NCBI RefSeq assembly: GCF_007556585.1
Contig: NZ_VJNA01000019.1
Location: forward strand, 1-52,510
Reading direction: 5' to 3'
Length of the DNA: 52,510 nucleotides
DNA from: Tepidimonas aquatica
GTDB lineage: Bacteria > Pseudomonadota > Gammaproteobacteria > Burkholderiales > Burkholderiaceae_C
The position numbers were made by a program, and so were the translations under genes. This document shows, piece after piece, positions 29,316-37,534 of this stretch (the first letter of the stretch is position 1; every line of letters begins with the position of its first letter). Below the pieces are notes generated by a model. It was not told where the DNA came from, made no database searches, and was given only the letters and a program-made list of their open reading frames with translations.

Positions 29316-31946
29316 TCACTCCTGCCCGTTGGTGTCGGCACCCTCGGGCGTGTCGTCGCCCGCGTCGGCGTCGGCGATGCGCTGCAGGCCGCTGAGGCGA
29401 TCGCCTTCGTCCAGGCTGATCAGCGTCACGCCCTGGGTGGCGCGACCCATTTCGCGGATTTCGGCCACGCGCGTGCGCACCAGCACGCCGCGGTCGGAAA
29501 TCAGCATGATTTCGTCCTGCGCCCGCACCAGCGTGGCGGCCACCACCTTGCCGTTGCGCTCGCTGGTCTGGATGGCGATCATGCCCTTGGTGCCGCGCCC
29601 GTGGCGGGTGTACTCGGCGATGGGCGTGCGTTTGCCGTAGCCGTTTTCGGTGGCGGTCAGCACGCTTTGGGTTTCGTCCTCGGCCACCAGCATGGCAATG
29701 ACTTGCTGGCCGTCTTCCAGCGTCATCCCTTTGACGCCACGCGCCTGGCGGCCCATCGGGCGCACGTCGTTTTCGTCGAAGCGCACGGCTTTGCCGGCGT
29801 CGGAAAACAGCATCACGTCGTGCTGGCCGTCGGTCAGCGCCGCGCCCACCAGGTAGTCGCCATCGTCCAGGTCCACCGCGATGATGCCGGCCTTGCGCGG
29901 GTTGCTGAATTCGTCCAGCGGGGTCTTTTTGACCACGCCGTGCGCGGTGGCCATGAACACGTAGTGGTCCGCCGGGAAGCTGCGGAACTCACCGGTGAGG
30001 GGCAGCACGACGGTGATTTTTTCGCCGTCGGCCAGCGGGAACATGTTGACAATGGGCCGCCCGCGCGAGCCGCGCGAGCCGGAGGGCACCTCCCACACCT
30101 TCAGCCAGTACAGCCGCCCGCGGTTGCTGAAGCACAGAATCCAATCGTGCGTGTTGGCGATGAAGAGCCGGTCGATCCAGTCGTCGTCCTTGGTGGCGGT
30201 GGCCTGCTTGCCGCGCCCGCCGCGGCGTTGCGCGCGGTACTCGGCCAGCGGCTGCGCCTTGATGTAGCCGGCGTGCGACAGCGTCACCACCATGTCCTGC
30301 GGCGCGATCAGGTCTTCGGTGTCGAGCTCCTGCGCGTTGGGCTCGATCTGGCTGCGCCGCATGCCCTGCGGGGTCTGGCCGAACTCGGCGCGGATGGCGC
30401 GCAGCTCGTCGGCGATGATGGCGGTGACGCGCTCGGGCCGCGCCAGGATGTCGAGCAAGTCGTCGATGTGCGCCATCACCTCCTTGTATTCGGTGACGAT
30501 CTTGTCTTGCTCCAGCCCCGTGAGGCGCTGCAGCCGCATTTGCAGGATTTCCTGCGCCTGCGTCTCGGACAGGGTGTACAAGCCGTCATCCTGCAGGCCG
30601 TAGGCGCGCGCCAGGCCCTCGGGGCGGTAGTCGTCGGCGTTGACGCGGCTGCCATCGGCCCGGGCGCGGGTGAGCATCTCGCGCACCAGCGCGCTGTCCC
30701 AGCGGCGCGCCATCAACTCGGCCTTGGCCACCGGCGGGGTGGGCGACTCGCGAATGATGCGGATGAATTCGTCGATGTTGGCCAGCGCCACCGCCAGCCC
30801 CTCCAGCACATGGCCGCGTTCGCGCGCCTTGCGCAGCTCGAACACCGTGCGCCGCGTCACCACCTCGCGGCGGTGCTGCAAGAAGATGTCCAGCAGGTCC
30901 TTCAGGTTGCACAGCTTGGGCTGGCCATCGACCAGCGCCACCATGTTGATGCCAAAGGTGTCCTGCAGCTGGGTGTGCTTGTACAGGTTGTTGAGCACCA
31001 CCTCCGGCACTTCGCCGCGCTTGAGCTCGATGACCACGCGCATGCCGGACTTGTCGGACTCGTCCTGGATGTGCGCGATGCCCTCGATGCGCTTGTCGCG
31101 CACCAGCTCGGCGATGCGCTCCAGCAGCACCTTTTTGTTGACCTGGTAGGGGATCTCGTCGACGATGATGGCCTGACGTTGCCCGCGGTCGATGTCTTCG
31201 AAGTGGCAGCGCGCGCGCATCACCACGCGCCCACGCCCCGTGCGGTAACCCTCGCGCACCCCCTGGATGCCGTAGATGATGCCGGCAGTGGGGAAGTCGG
31301 GGGCCGGGATGATCTCCATCAGCTCGTCCACCGTGGCGTCGGGATGGGCCAGCAGGTGCAAGCAGGCGTCCACCACCTCGTTGAGGTTGTGCGGTGGGAT
31401 GTTGGTGGCCATGCCCACCGCGATGCCCGCCGAGCCGTTAACCAGCAGGTTGGGCACACGCGTCGGCAGCACCAGCGGCTCGCGCTCGCTGCCATCGTAG
31501 TTGGGGCCGAAGTCAACCGTTTCCTTGTCGATGTCGGCCAGCATCTCGTGCGCGATCTTGGCCAGCCGAATTTCGGTGTAGCGCATGGCCGCCGCGGCGT
31601 CGCCATCGACCGAGCCGAAGTTGCCCTGCCCATCGATGAGCATGTGGCGCAGGCTGAAGTCCTGCGCCATGCGCACGATGGTGTCGTACACCGCGCTGTC
31701 GCCGTGCGGGTGATACTTACCGATGACATCGCCGACGATGCGCGCCGACTTCTTGTACGGCCGGTTCCAGTCGTTGCCCAGCTCGTGCATCGCGTACAGC
31801 ACGCGCCGGTGCACGGGCTTTAGGCCATCGCGCGCGTCGGGCAGCGCGCGGCCCACGATCACGCTCATCGCGTAATCGAGGTAGCTGCGGCGCATCTCCT
31901 CTTCGAGGCTGACGGGCAGGGTTTCGTGGGCAAAGGGTGAGGTCAT
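29316..31946 (-). CDS. gyrA: DNA gyrase subunit A
   Basis: An 876-aa type II topoisomerase subunit. The breakage-reunion domain includes the quinolone region [17 protein letters not shown], where the serine and aspartate at the classical resistance positions are both wild type. The catalytic tyrosine is in [12 protein letters not shown]. The C-terminal beta-pinwheel has the GyrA box QRRGGRG. ATG 31946 ([18 protein letters not shown]) is the family start; the upstream extension to 32015 is not supported. It leads the minus-strand supraoperon. Confidence 0.97.
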   Translation of the reverse strand: MTSPFAHETLPVSLEEEMRRSYLDYAMSVIVGRALPDARDGLKPVHRRVLYAMHELGNDWNRPYKKSARIVGDVIGKYHPHGDSAVYDTIVRMAQDFSLRHMLIDGQGNFGSVDGDAAAAMRYTEIRLAKIAHEMLADIDKETVDFGPNYDGSEREPLVLPTRVPNLLVNGSAGIAVGMATNIPPHNLNEVVDACLHLLAHPDATVDELMEIIPAPDFPTAGIIYGIQGVREGYRTGRGRVVMRARCHFEDIDRGQRQAIIVDEIPYQVNKKVLLERIAELVRDKRIEGIAHIQDESDKSGMRVVIELKRGEVPEVVLNNLYKHTQLQDTFGINMVALVDGQPKLCNLKDLLDIFLQHRREVVTRRTVFELRKARERGHVLEGLAVALANIDEFIRIIRESPTPPVAKAELMARRWDSALVREMLTRARADGSRVNADDYRPEGLARAYGLQDDGLYTLSETQAQEILQMRLQRLTGLEQDKIVTEYKEVMAHIDDLLDILARPERVTAIIADELRAIRAEFGQTPQGMRRSQIEPNAQELDTEDLIAPQDMVVTLSHAGYIKAQPLAEYRAQRRGGRGKQATATKDDDWIDRLFIANTHDWILCFSNRGRLYWLKVWEVPSGSRGSRGRPIVNMFPLADGEKITVVLPLTGEFRSFPADHYVFMATAHGVVKKTPLDEFSNPRKAGIIAVDLDDGDYLVGAALTDGQHDVMLFSDAGKAVRFDENDVRPMGRQARGVKGMTLEDGQQVIAMLVAEDETQSVLTATENGYGKRTPIAEYTRHGRGTKGMIAIQTSERNGKVVAATLVRAQDEIMLISDRGVLVRTRVAEIREMGRATQGVTLISLDEGDRLSGLQRIADADAGDDTPEGADTNGQE

Positions 31947-32288
31947 GGGAACCGCGGCGGCTTGCCACCGCCTAATGGGTTGAGGCCGTTGGGGACGCTG
32001 CCGGGCGGTGTCCATCCCTTGGGTGGGTTACCTGAGGGGTCGCGGTGGACCGGACGCACGGCGCCTGCATGCTATTGTAGGCGGCGCCAAAGGGCTGGCG
32101 CCGGGCGCTGTTTGTTGCGTCGCAGCGACAGTGCACCGCATGCGAAGGCGAGATGTGCCACCGTAGCGTCGACGTGCGGTTGCCCTGCTCGGAGGCTGTG
32201 GCAGAATAAAGAGAAGACCGCACAGGTCCGTCGATTGCGTAGCGGATCCGCGATCTTGATCGCTTCACCCCGTGCCAAGAGGAACACC
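31947..32288. promoter_or_regulatory. Divergent gyrA/ompA intergenic region, 342 bp
   Basis: No gene is supported here. On the minus strand TACAAT (32079-32074) could be a -10 box for gyrA, but no convincing -35 is seen. On the plus strand TTGCCC (32180-32185) is a weak -35 candidate for ompA. A pair of self-complementary GGCGCC blocks (32083-32088 and 32097-32102) forms a small dyad. Confidence 0.35.
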
Positions 32289-32867
32289 ATGAACAAACTC
32301 TCGAAAATTGCAGCTCTGTTTGCAACCGCGGCCATGGCGTCGGCGGCCGGCGCCCAAACAATCGACAACTGGCGCAACGGAACCGGCGACCTGGTCTGGA
32401 AAAACGGCACCAACGAGCTGTGCTGGCGCAACAGCTCCTGGACGCCGGCCACGGCGGCCCAGGGATGCGACGGCGCCATCGTGCCGGCTCCGGCGCCCGC
32501 CCCGGCACCGGCCGCCCCGGCCAAGGTGACCTACGCGGCCGAAGCGTTCTTCGACTTCGACAAGGCTGTGCTGAAGCCCGAAGGCAAGGCGCGCCTGGAC
32601 GACCTGGTCGACAAGGTCAAGGGCATCAAGCTGGAGGTGGTGATCGCGGTAGGCCACGCCGACGCCACCGGGCCTGAGGCTTACAACCAGAAGCTGTCCG
32701 TGCGCCGCGCCGAAGCCGTCAAGGCCTACCTGGTCAGCAAGGGCATCGACGCCAACCGTATCTACACCGAAGGCAAGGGTGAAACCCAGCCGGTGGCCGA
32801 CAACCGCACGCGCGAAGGTCGCGCCAAGAACCGTCGCGTGGAAGTCGAAGTCGTCGGCACACGCTGA
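32289..32867 (+). CDS. ompA: OmpA-family outer-membrane protein
   Basis: A 192-aa precursor. A signal peptide ends near ASAAGA|QT. A short tryptophan-rich region (DNWRNGTGDLVWKNGTNELCWRN has two cysteines further on) leads to an Ala-Pro linker. The C-terminal OmpA domain follows, with peptidoglycan-binding residues (ILVGHAD-like AVGHADATG, NQKLSVRRAEAVKAYLV, NRRVEVEV). It lacks a full N-terminal beta-barrel, so it is the short betaproteobacterial type that tethers the envelope to peptidoglycan. ATG 32289 is the only start with a signal peptide. Followed by a terminator. Confidence 0.92.
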   Translation: MNKLSKIAALFATAAMASAAGAQTIDNWRNGTGDLVWKNGTNELCWRNSSWTPATAAQGCDGAIVPAPAPAPAPAAPAKVTYAAEAFFDFDKAVLKPEGKARLDDLVDKVKGIKLEVVIAVGHADATGPEAYNQKLSVRRAEAVKAYLVSKGIDANRIYTEGKGETQPVADNRTREGRAKNRRVEVEVVGTR

Positions 32868-32918
32868 TCGCTGTGGCAAGCGGCAGGCCGCGCAGGCCTG
32901 CGCCCGCGCCGATGGCAC

Positions 32919-32948
32919 AACCCCGCCCTGCGTGGCGGGGTTCTTTCA
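32919..32948 (+). terminator. Rho-independent terminator of ompA
   Basis: A 9-bp perfect stem AACCCCGCC/GGCGGGGTT (32919-32927 and 32934-32942) with a 6-nt loop is followed by CTTTC. It lies 52 nt after the ompA stop. Confidence 0.85.
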
Positions 32949-33013
32949 TGGCCCGGTGACCGTGCGCGGAGCCTAGCCCCCGTTGGCCGCGCCGGCCGAG
33001 GGATAATGCCGCC

Positions 33014-33730
33014 ATGGACGCCCGACTCAACGCCGACGCGGCCGAACTGGCCAAATTTTCCGAACTGGCCCACCGTTGGTGGGATCCGGACAGCGAGTTT
33101 CGCCCGCTGCATCAAATCAACCCGCTGCGGCTGGGCTGGATTGAATCGCTGGCCGGCCCGTTGCGTGGCCGCGCGGTGCTGGACGTGGGGTGCGGCGGGG
33201 GCATCCTGGCCGAGGCGATGGCCCGCCAGGGGGGCGATGTGCTGGGCATCGACCTGGCCGACAAGCCGCTCAAGGTGGCGCAGTTGCACGCACTCGAACA
33301 ACAGGTCGCCAACGTGCGCTACCGCGCCGTCAGCGCCGAAGCGCTGGCCGATGAACAGCCGGGCACGTTCGATGTGGTGACCTGCATGGAGATGCTGGAG
33401 CACGTGCCCGACCCGGCCTCGATCGTGAACGCCTGCGCGCGGCTGGTCAAACCCGGCGGGTGGGTGATGTTCAGCACGCTCAACCGGAACCCCAAAGCGT
33501 TTTTGTTCGCCATCGTCGGCGCGGAGTACGTGCTGCGACTGCTGCCGCGCGGCACGCACGAATACCGCAAATTCATCCGTCCCAGCGAATTGGCTGGCTG
33601 GGCGCGCCAAGCGGGGCTGGACGTGCGCGCCCTGCGGGGCTTGACCTACAACCCCCTGACCCAGCGCTACGCGCTCGCGAGTGACACCAGCGTCAACTAC
33701 CTGATGGCCACCCAGCGGGGGCAGGGCTGA
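33014..33730 (+). CDS. ubiG: Ubiquinone O-methyltransferase UbiG
   Basis: A 238-aa SAM-dependent methyltransferase that performs both O-methylations in ubiquinone synthesis. Motif I is [16 protein letters not shown]. Family-typical stretches are the N-terminal [15 protein letters not shown], the EMLEHVPDP segment and [17 protein letters not shown] 33014 gives the standard length. Its stop overlaps the start of the next gene (TGATG), and the ompA-ubiG-gph order is common in Burkholderiales. Confidence 0.95.
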   Translation: MDARLNADAAELAKFSELAHRWWDPDSEFRPLHQINPLRLGWIESLAGPLRGRAVLDVGCGGGILAEAMARQGGDVLGIDLADKPLKVAQLHALEQQVANVRYRAVSAEALADEQPGTFDVVTCMEMLEHVPDPASIVNACARLVKPGGWVMFSTLNRNPKAFLFAIVGAEYVLRLLPRGTHEYRKFIRPSELAGWARQAGLDVRALRGLTYNPLTQRYALASDTSVNYLMATQRGQG

Positions 33731-34398
33731 TGCGCTGGCGCGACGTGCGAGCGGTGCTGTTCGACCTCGACGGCACCCTGCTGGACAGTGCACCGGATCT
33801 GGGCCACGCCGCCAACGTGCTGCGCGAGCGCCGTGGCTTGGCGCCGCTGCCCTTGGATGCCTACCGTCCTCACGCCAGCAGCGGCGCCCGAGGCATGTTG
33901 GCGGTGGGCCTGGGGCTGGGTCCCGACGACGCCGAATTCGAAGCGGCCAAAGCCGAATACCTGCAGGTGTATGAGCAGGTGATGTTGCAGCGCACCGCGC
34001 CGTTCGACGGGGTGCTGGAGCTGGCCCAACGCCTGCAGGCGCTGGCGCTGCCGTGGGGCGTGGTGACCAACAAAATCGAACGCTTCGCCCTGCCGATTGC
34101 CGCGCGGGTGCATCCGCTGCCGGCCGCCGCCGTCGTCATCGGAGGCGACACTACGCCGCACGCCAAGCCGCACCCCGCGCCGTTGCACGAGGCCGCGCGC
34201 CGCCTCGGGGTGGCGCCCGCGCACTGCATCTACGTGGGCGACGACGAGCGCGATATCGTGGCGGGGCGCGCCGCGGGCATGCGCACGGTGGCCGCGTGCT
34301 ACGGGTACCTCGGGCAGGACAACGCCGTGGCGCGGTGGGGCGCCGACGCCCATATCGATCATCCGCTGGAACTCTTGAACTTTTTGGATTTGCCGTAA
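33730..34398 (+). CDS. HAD phosphatase next to ubiG: Gph or MupP
   Basis: A 222-aa HAD-IA hydrolase with the nucleophile motif FDLDGTLLDS, GVVTNKIERFALPIA, a HAKPHPAPL lysine loop and VGDDERDIVAGRAAG. It is usually annotated phosphoglycolate phosphatase. Another possibility is the N-acetylmuramic acid 6-phosphate phosphatase MupP of the peptidoglycan recycling pathway, whose gene in Pseudomonas lies beside ubiG. The window already has a Calvin-type Gph (cbbZ), so a separate role is reasonable. The ATG overlaps the ubiG stop. The stop codon lies inside the probable ssrA promoter. Confidence 0.85.
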   Translation: MRWRDVRAVLFDLDGTLLDSAPDLGHAANVLRERRGLAPLPLDAYRPHASSGARGMLAVGLGLGPDDAEFEAAKAEYLQVYEQVMLQRTAPFDGVLELAQRLQALALPWGVVTNKIERFALPIAARVHPLPAAAVVIGGDTTPHAKPHPAPLHEAARRLGVAPAHCIYVGDDERDIVAGRAAGMRTVAACYGYLGQDNAVARWGADAHIDHPLELLNFLDLP

Positions 34399-34401
34399 AC
34401 T
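34374..34401 (+). promoter_or_regulatory. Probable ssrA promoter inside the end of the HAD gene
   Basis: TTGAAC (34375-34380) and TAAACT (34396-34401) lie 15 bp apart; CTTGAA one base earlier gives 16 bp. The -10 box contains the stop codon of the upstream gene. The predicted start is within a few bases of the tmRNA 5' end at 34412. Confidence 0.5.
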
Positions 34402-34411
34402 AAGCGGACAC

Positions 34412-34788
34412 GGGGCTGCACTGGTTTCGACGTGGGTGCAGACTCGCAGCAGGGCATGTCGAGGTGCTGTGACCTCGTAAAACAGCAGCAAACAAGTAAC
34501 TGCGAACGACGAACGTTTCGCCCTCGCCGCCTGATCGCGGCGAGCCTTGCACCGGTCGGCCGATAGGCCGGGCCGTGCGGACCGCAAGGTCTGCCGGCAG
34601 CAAGGGCACTCTCATCGGCTGGCTTCACGGCGGGCAACTTGCCGTGAAGTGAGATCCAAGGTTGCTGGCCCCAGGCGCAGCGTGCCGCTGCGCGACGCCG
34701 GGGGCGAGACCCAAAACAGACGGCTACACATGTAGAACTGCGCGAGGAAGGCTTGCGGACGGCGGTTCGACTCCGCCCAGCTCCACCA
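34412..34788 (+). ncRNA. ssrA: Transfer-messenger RNA (tmRNA)
   Basis: A 377-nt RNA that rescues stalled ribosomes. The 5' end GGGGCTGCACTGGTTTCGAC pairs with the 3' end to form the alanyl acceptor arm, and the tRNA-like domain ends GGTTCGACTCC...CCACCA, with CCA encoded. The tag frame starts with the resume codon GCG at 34502 and reads ANDERFALAA before the TGA at 34532. That tag is characteristic of Comamonadaceae and relatives. The reading frame, conserved ends and following terminator make the call secure. Confidence 0.97.
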
Positions 34789-34796
34789 ATCACCAA

Positions 34797-34826
34797 GGCC
34801 CGGAAAGTCTCCGGGCCCTTTTTCTT
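34797..34826 (+). terminator. Rho-independent terminator of ssrA
   Basis: An 8-bp perfect stem GGCCCGGA/TCCGGGCC (34797-34804 and 34810-34817) with a 5-nt loop is followed by CTTTTTCTT, 8 nt after the tmRNA CCA end. Confidence 0.92.
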
Positions 34827-34953
34827 GCCTGAAATCCCCGCACCACGCGGGGTTCCGGCCATCCGTGCTGCGGGTGAAGCCCGGCCCGAGCGCCCGACAT
34901 CGGCCGTTTTCTCGGCCCAAGCCGTCTCTGTTCTCCGTTTGGCCTGCGGGTAG

Positions 34954-34997
34954 CCGCAGCACCTGATCATTCAAAATCAATGGCCTACGTGCTGCGG
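34954..34997. repeat. Inverted repeat CCGCAGCAC/GTGCTGCGG around an AT-rich core
   Basis: A perfect 9-bp inverted repeat (34954-34962 and 34989-34997) encloses 26 bp of AT-rich sequence (for example TGATCATTCAAAATCAATGG). It lies downstream of ssrA at the edge of the decayed segment. It could be a recombination-site remnant or a hairpin. No duplicated ssrA 3' end was found. Confidence 0.5.
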
Positions 34998-35139
34998 TTC
35001 ATCGTCAACCAAGGTCGCCGGTCAACAGTACAACGGTAATCCCCCCGAAATCCAGCGCTCCGAGAAGTAGAGCCCTGCCCCCCCCCGAATTCCGTGCCAG
35101 CGCAAACGAACAAAATCCGCGCAACGCAAAGGAAGCGCG

Positions 35140-35406
35140 ATGCGCAAGAGCAGGTTTACGCAAGAGCAGATCAACGGGTTCATCAAGCAGGCTGACGCTG
35201 GCGTGAACGTGGCGCAGTTATGCCGCAAGGAAGGTTTCAGCACGGCCACGTTTTACAAGTGGCGAGCCAAGTTCGGCGGCATGGAGGCCCGCGACGCGAA
35301 GCGGCTGCGCGAGCTGAAAGCGGAGAACGCCAGGCTGAAAAAGCTGCTGGCTGAGGCGGCCCTGGACAACGAAGCGCTGAAGGTGGCCTTCGGGGTAAGG
35401 CGCTGA
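35140..35406 (+). CDS. IS3-family transposase OrfA (remnant element)
   Basis: An 88-aa OrfA of the IS407-like type. The HTH is RFTQEQINGFIKQADAG followed by VAQLCRKEGFSTATFYKWRAKFGG, and the leucine-zipper helix is LRELKAENARLKKLLAEAALD. It is intact in itself, but the partner orfB is truncated after about 34 codons, so no active transposase can be made from this copy. It differs from the OrfA at 930 and resembles the one starting at 52453 in type (RFTEEQIIGFLREAEA). Confidence 0.88.
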   Translation: MRKSRFTQEQINGFIKQADAGVNVAQLCRKEGFSTATFYKWRAKFGGMEARDAKRLRELKAENARLKKLLAEAALDNEALKVAFGVRR

Positions 35407-35505
35407 GCCCACCGGCCAAGAGACAGGCGGTGGGCAAGATGCTGCAAGAGACCTCGATCAGCGAACGACGGGCGTGCACCTTGGTGGGCCTGTCGCGTGA
35501 CAGCC
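35403..35505 (+). pseudogene. Truncated IS3-family OrfB
   Basis: In the -1 frame relative to orfA, the translation includes MLQETSISERRACTLVGLSRDS, the conserved N-terminal OrfB sequence. After about 35505 it changes abruptly to histidine/arginine-rich sequence that is antisense to the neighbouring pseudogene. No DDE core remains. Confidence 0.8.
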
Positions 35506-36090
35506 AGCGCCACCGCCGCCGCCGTTGCCCCCACCGCCGCCGTGGCCGCGACCACCACCCGTGTGACCACCTTCGCGCCCGTCACCCCGTCCGTCGGCCC
35601 TGGGGGAGCCTGCAGGAGCCCCAGGGGGCACGGGTTGATGGCGTGTGGTCGTCGCGCCGGGCAGCCAGCCCGGGGGGCTCGGCGGGGCGCTGGGTGTGCA
35701 GCGCGCTGACCACAGCCCCCAAGCGTGTGCCCATCGCGTTCGCAATTTGGCCCCAACCCATGCCCGCAGCGCGTTGGGCAAGGATGCCGGTCATGTTGAC
35801 GGTTCGCCCGTCCAGGGTGACCAAGCCACCCACCAAAGCTGCCTGCAGCTGGGCGGGCGTGGGGATGTGATGCCTTGCGCGGCCAGCGACTGTTGCGCCA
35901 GACCCAATGCGATGGCGATCTCACCGTAGCCCAATGGGCGCGATGGGTTATTCACGGTGGAGCCAGCGCCGGTGCCGTCGGCCAGCGTGATGGGTGTGCC
36001 GCTGCGCAACGCCTGCACCAGCGACTGCGCGTTGACCAGCCATCCCATGGAGGCTGCGGTCGGGCCATTATCGGGTGCGCCCACGATCCG
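35506..36090 (-). pseudogene. Decayed exported-protein gene, frameshifted and truncated
   Basis: The first part reads MGWLVNAQSLVQALRSG and continues to IALGLAQQSLAAQGITSP. The frame then breaks, and the next frame continues LQAALVGGLVTLDGRTVNMT, followed by MGWGQIANAMGTRLGAVVSALHT and a glycine-rich tail. Adding one base in the G-run at 35861-35864 restores the frame as SPTPAQLQAALVGG. The glycine-rich C-terminus is cut at about 35505 by the IS remnant. The signal peptide end is also not recognisable. I recall similar glycine-rich exported proteins in Comamonadaceae without known function. Either a single-base error or a true frameshift explains the break; the truncation is independent of it. 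Confidence 0.7.
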
Positions 36091-36135
36091 CCGCTGGCCG
36101 AGGTGACCGACGGCGCGACCTCGGTGCGGTGGCGC

Positions 36136-36176
36136 AAAAAACAAGGGCTCGTCATGGTGTGCCATGCAAGCCCTTG
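36136..36176 (-). terminator. Rho-independent terminator after tRNA-Pro
   Basis: CAAGGGCT (36142-36149) pairs with AGCCCTTG (36169-36176), with an inner CATGG/CCATG stem. On the minus strand the hairpin is followed by six T. It lies just downstream of the tRNA gene. Confidence 0.85.
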
Positions 36177-36183
36177 CGGTGAA

Positions 36184-36260
36184 TGGTCGGCGTGGCGGGA
36201 TTCGAACTCGCGACCCCTTGCACCCCATGCAAGTGCGCTACCAGGCTGCGCTACACGCCG
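36184..36260 (-). tRNA. tRNA-Pro (anticodon GGG)
   Basis: A 77-nt cloverleaf with encoded CCA. The acceptor stem is CGGCGTG/CACGCCG. The anticodon arm is CTTGC-ATGGGGT-GCAAG, which places GGG at positions 34-36. The T arm has GTTCGAATC. It is preceded on the same strand by the merR-type gene and followed by a terminator. Confidence 0.95.
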
Positions 36261-36270
36261 AAGAACTCCA

Positions 36271-36774
36271 TTATACGGCAACCGCGGGGCCTCGCGCGGA
36301 CGGGGGCTGGTCGGCAGCGGCTTCGGCCACCAGGTCGCGGATGGCTTGCAGCTCCGCGCGCAGCGCAAGCTGTGCCTCGGCCGGCAGTTGGCGCAGGGCC
36401 GCAGCCAACCGGTCCAGGCCGTCGGCCAGCGCCGCTGTAGCGCTGTCGTCGTCCGGGTCGGCGGGCGGCAAGGTGTCGTCCCCGCCGGGGCGACGTTGTT
36501 GGCGTTGCTGGCGCGCCCAGTCGGCCAGGCGGTTGCGCGCGCCCTGGATGGTGAAGCCTTCATCGTACAGCAGCTCCCGGATGCGGCGAATCATCAGCAC
36601 CTCGTGGTGCTGATAGTAGCGCCGGTTGCCGCGGCGCTTCATCGGGCGCAGTTGGGTGAACTCCTGCTCCCAGTAGCGCAGCACATGCGGCTTGACGCCG
36701 CACAGCTCGCTCACCTCGCCGATGGTGAAGTAGCGCTTGGGCGGAATGGGGGGCAGCGCGTCGTCGCTGGACAT
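36271..36774 (-). CDS. MerR-family transcriptional regulator
   Basis: A 167-aa protein with an N-terminal MerR winged helix (YFTIGEVSELCGVKPHVLRYWEQEF, then NRRYYQHHEVLMIRRIRELL). A short coiled region and a helical C-terminus follow. No metal-binding cysteine pair is seen, so it is not a classical metal sensor. In Burkholderiales a gene of this kind usually sits between ihfA and tRNA-Pro. Here the tRNA-Pro is 10 nt downstream but ihfA is absent and gst precedes it. Start at 36774 is chosen over a TTG at 36792. Confidence 0.88.
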   Translation of the reverse strand: MSSDDALPPIPPKRYFTIGEVSELCGVKPHVLRYWEQEFTQLRPMKRRGNRRYYQHHEVLMIRRIRELLYDEGFTIQGARNRLADWARQQRQQRRPGGDDTLPPADPDDDSATAALADGLDRLAAALRQLPAEAQLALRAELQAIRDLVAEAAADQPPSARGPAVAV

Positions 36775-36816
36775 GGTGTTCGGGACTCCCAAACCCGCAA
36801 ATTTACCGCAACCGCG

Positions 36817-37518
36817 TCAGACGCCCATGATTTCCGGCCCGCCCTTGGCCAGCGCGCGCTGGTACGCGGGTCGGGCACGGTAGCGCTCGCGGTAGGCGGC
36901 GACGCCGGGGAAGCGTGCAGCCGTCTGCGGTCCGCCCAGGGCCAGTGCGGCCTCCACCGCAAAGCTCATCTGAAAATCCGCCAGGGCCAGCCGCTGGCCC
37001 GTCAGCCAGGGGCGGTCGCGCAGCGTCTGCTCCAGCAGGCCCAGCGCGGCGTCGATGTTGGGGTCGACAAAACGCTGCAGCACCTGCCGGCTGATCTCGC
37101 GCGCGATCGGGCGTGCGAAGAACGGCATGCGCTGCTTGGGGATGTTGACGAACACGAGCTTCATGACCACCCAGTTCATCAGCGAGCCTTCCGCGAAGTG
37201 CATCCAGAACCGGTTGTCGCGGTGGGCGGCGGTGCCCGGCGGCGGCACCAGATTCCCCAGTTCGCCGTCCGGCGCGGGCGGAAAGGACTCGGCCAGGTAT
37301 TCAAGGATCGCGCCCGATTCGGCCACGGTGACGTCGCCGTGGGTGATGACGGGCGCCTTGCCCAGGGGATGGATGGCCTTCAGCTCGGGCGGCGCCAGCC
37401 GGGTGCGGGCGTCGCGGGGGTAGGTGCGCAGCTCATAGGCCACGCCCAGTTCTTCCAGCAACCACAGCACGCGGTGCGAGCGGGAGTGCTCCAGGTGGTG
37501 GACGACCAGCAGGGTCAT
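36817..37518 (-). CDS. Glutathione S-transferase
   Basis: A 233-aa two-domain GST. The thioredoxin-like N-domain contains the serine-rich active-site region HHLEHSRSHRVLWLLEEL. The glutathione-binding PLGKAPVITHGDVTVAESGAI (cis-proline and ES motif) follows. The helical C-domain has the conserved LTGQRLALADFQMSF. It conjugates or reduces electrophiles in the cytoplasm; the substrate cannot be told. It lies 16 nt from tal and 42 nt from merR on the same strand. Confidence 0.9.
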   Translation of the reverse strand: MTLLVVHHLEHSRSHRVLWLLEELGVAYELRTYPRDARTRLAPPELKAIHPLGKAPVITHGDVTVAESGAILEYLAESFPPAPDGELGNLVPPPGTAAHRDNRFWMHFAEGSLMNWVVMKLVFVNIPKQRMPFFARPIAREISRQVLQRFVDPNIDAALGLLEQTLRDRPWLTGQRLALADFQMSFAVEAALALGGPQTAARFPGVAAYRERYRARPAYQRALAKGGPEIMGV

Positions 37519-37534
37519 GGGGGGCTCCGTTGGG

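Larger units (their letters stand above)
35030..35505 (+). mobile_element. Left-end remnant of an IS3-family element
   Basis: Contains a complete orfA and only the first 34 codons or so of orfB. The coding match ends at about 35505 where glycine-rich sequence of another gene starts. The left boundary is approximate: a run of C typical of such ends lies at 35041-35046. No right end or target duplication is visible, so the 3' part was deleted. Confidence 0.75.

Noticed and set aside
29316-31946. Quinolone-resistance change in gyrA
   Set aside because: The serine and aspartate of [10 protein letters not shown] are wild type.
34412-34788. Protein-coding frames across ssrA
   Set aside because: The region is a complete tmRNA; the frames are incidental apart from the 10-residue tag.
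34827-36183. Full prophage or genomic island at ssrA
   Set aside because: No integrase, no phage genes and no duplicated attachment site are visible; only remnants remain.
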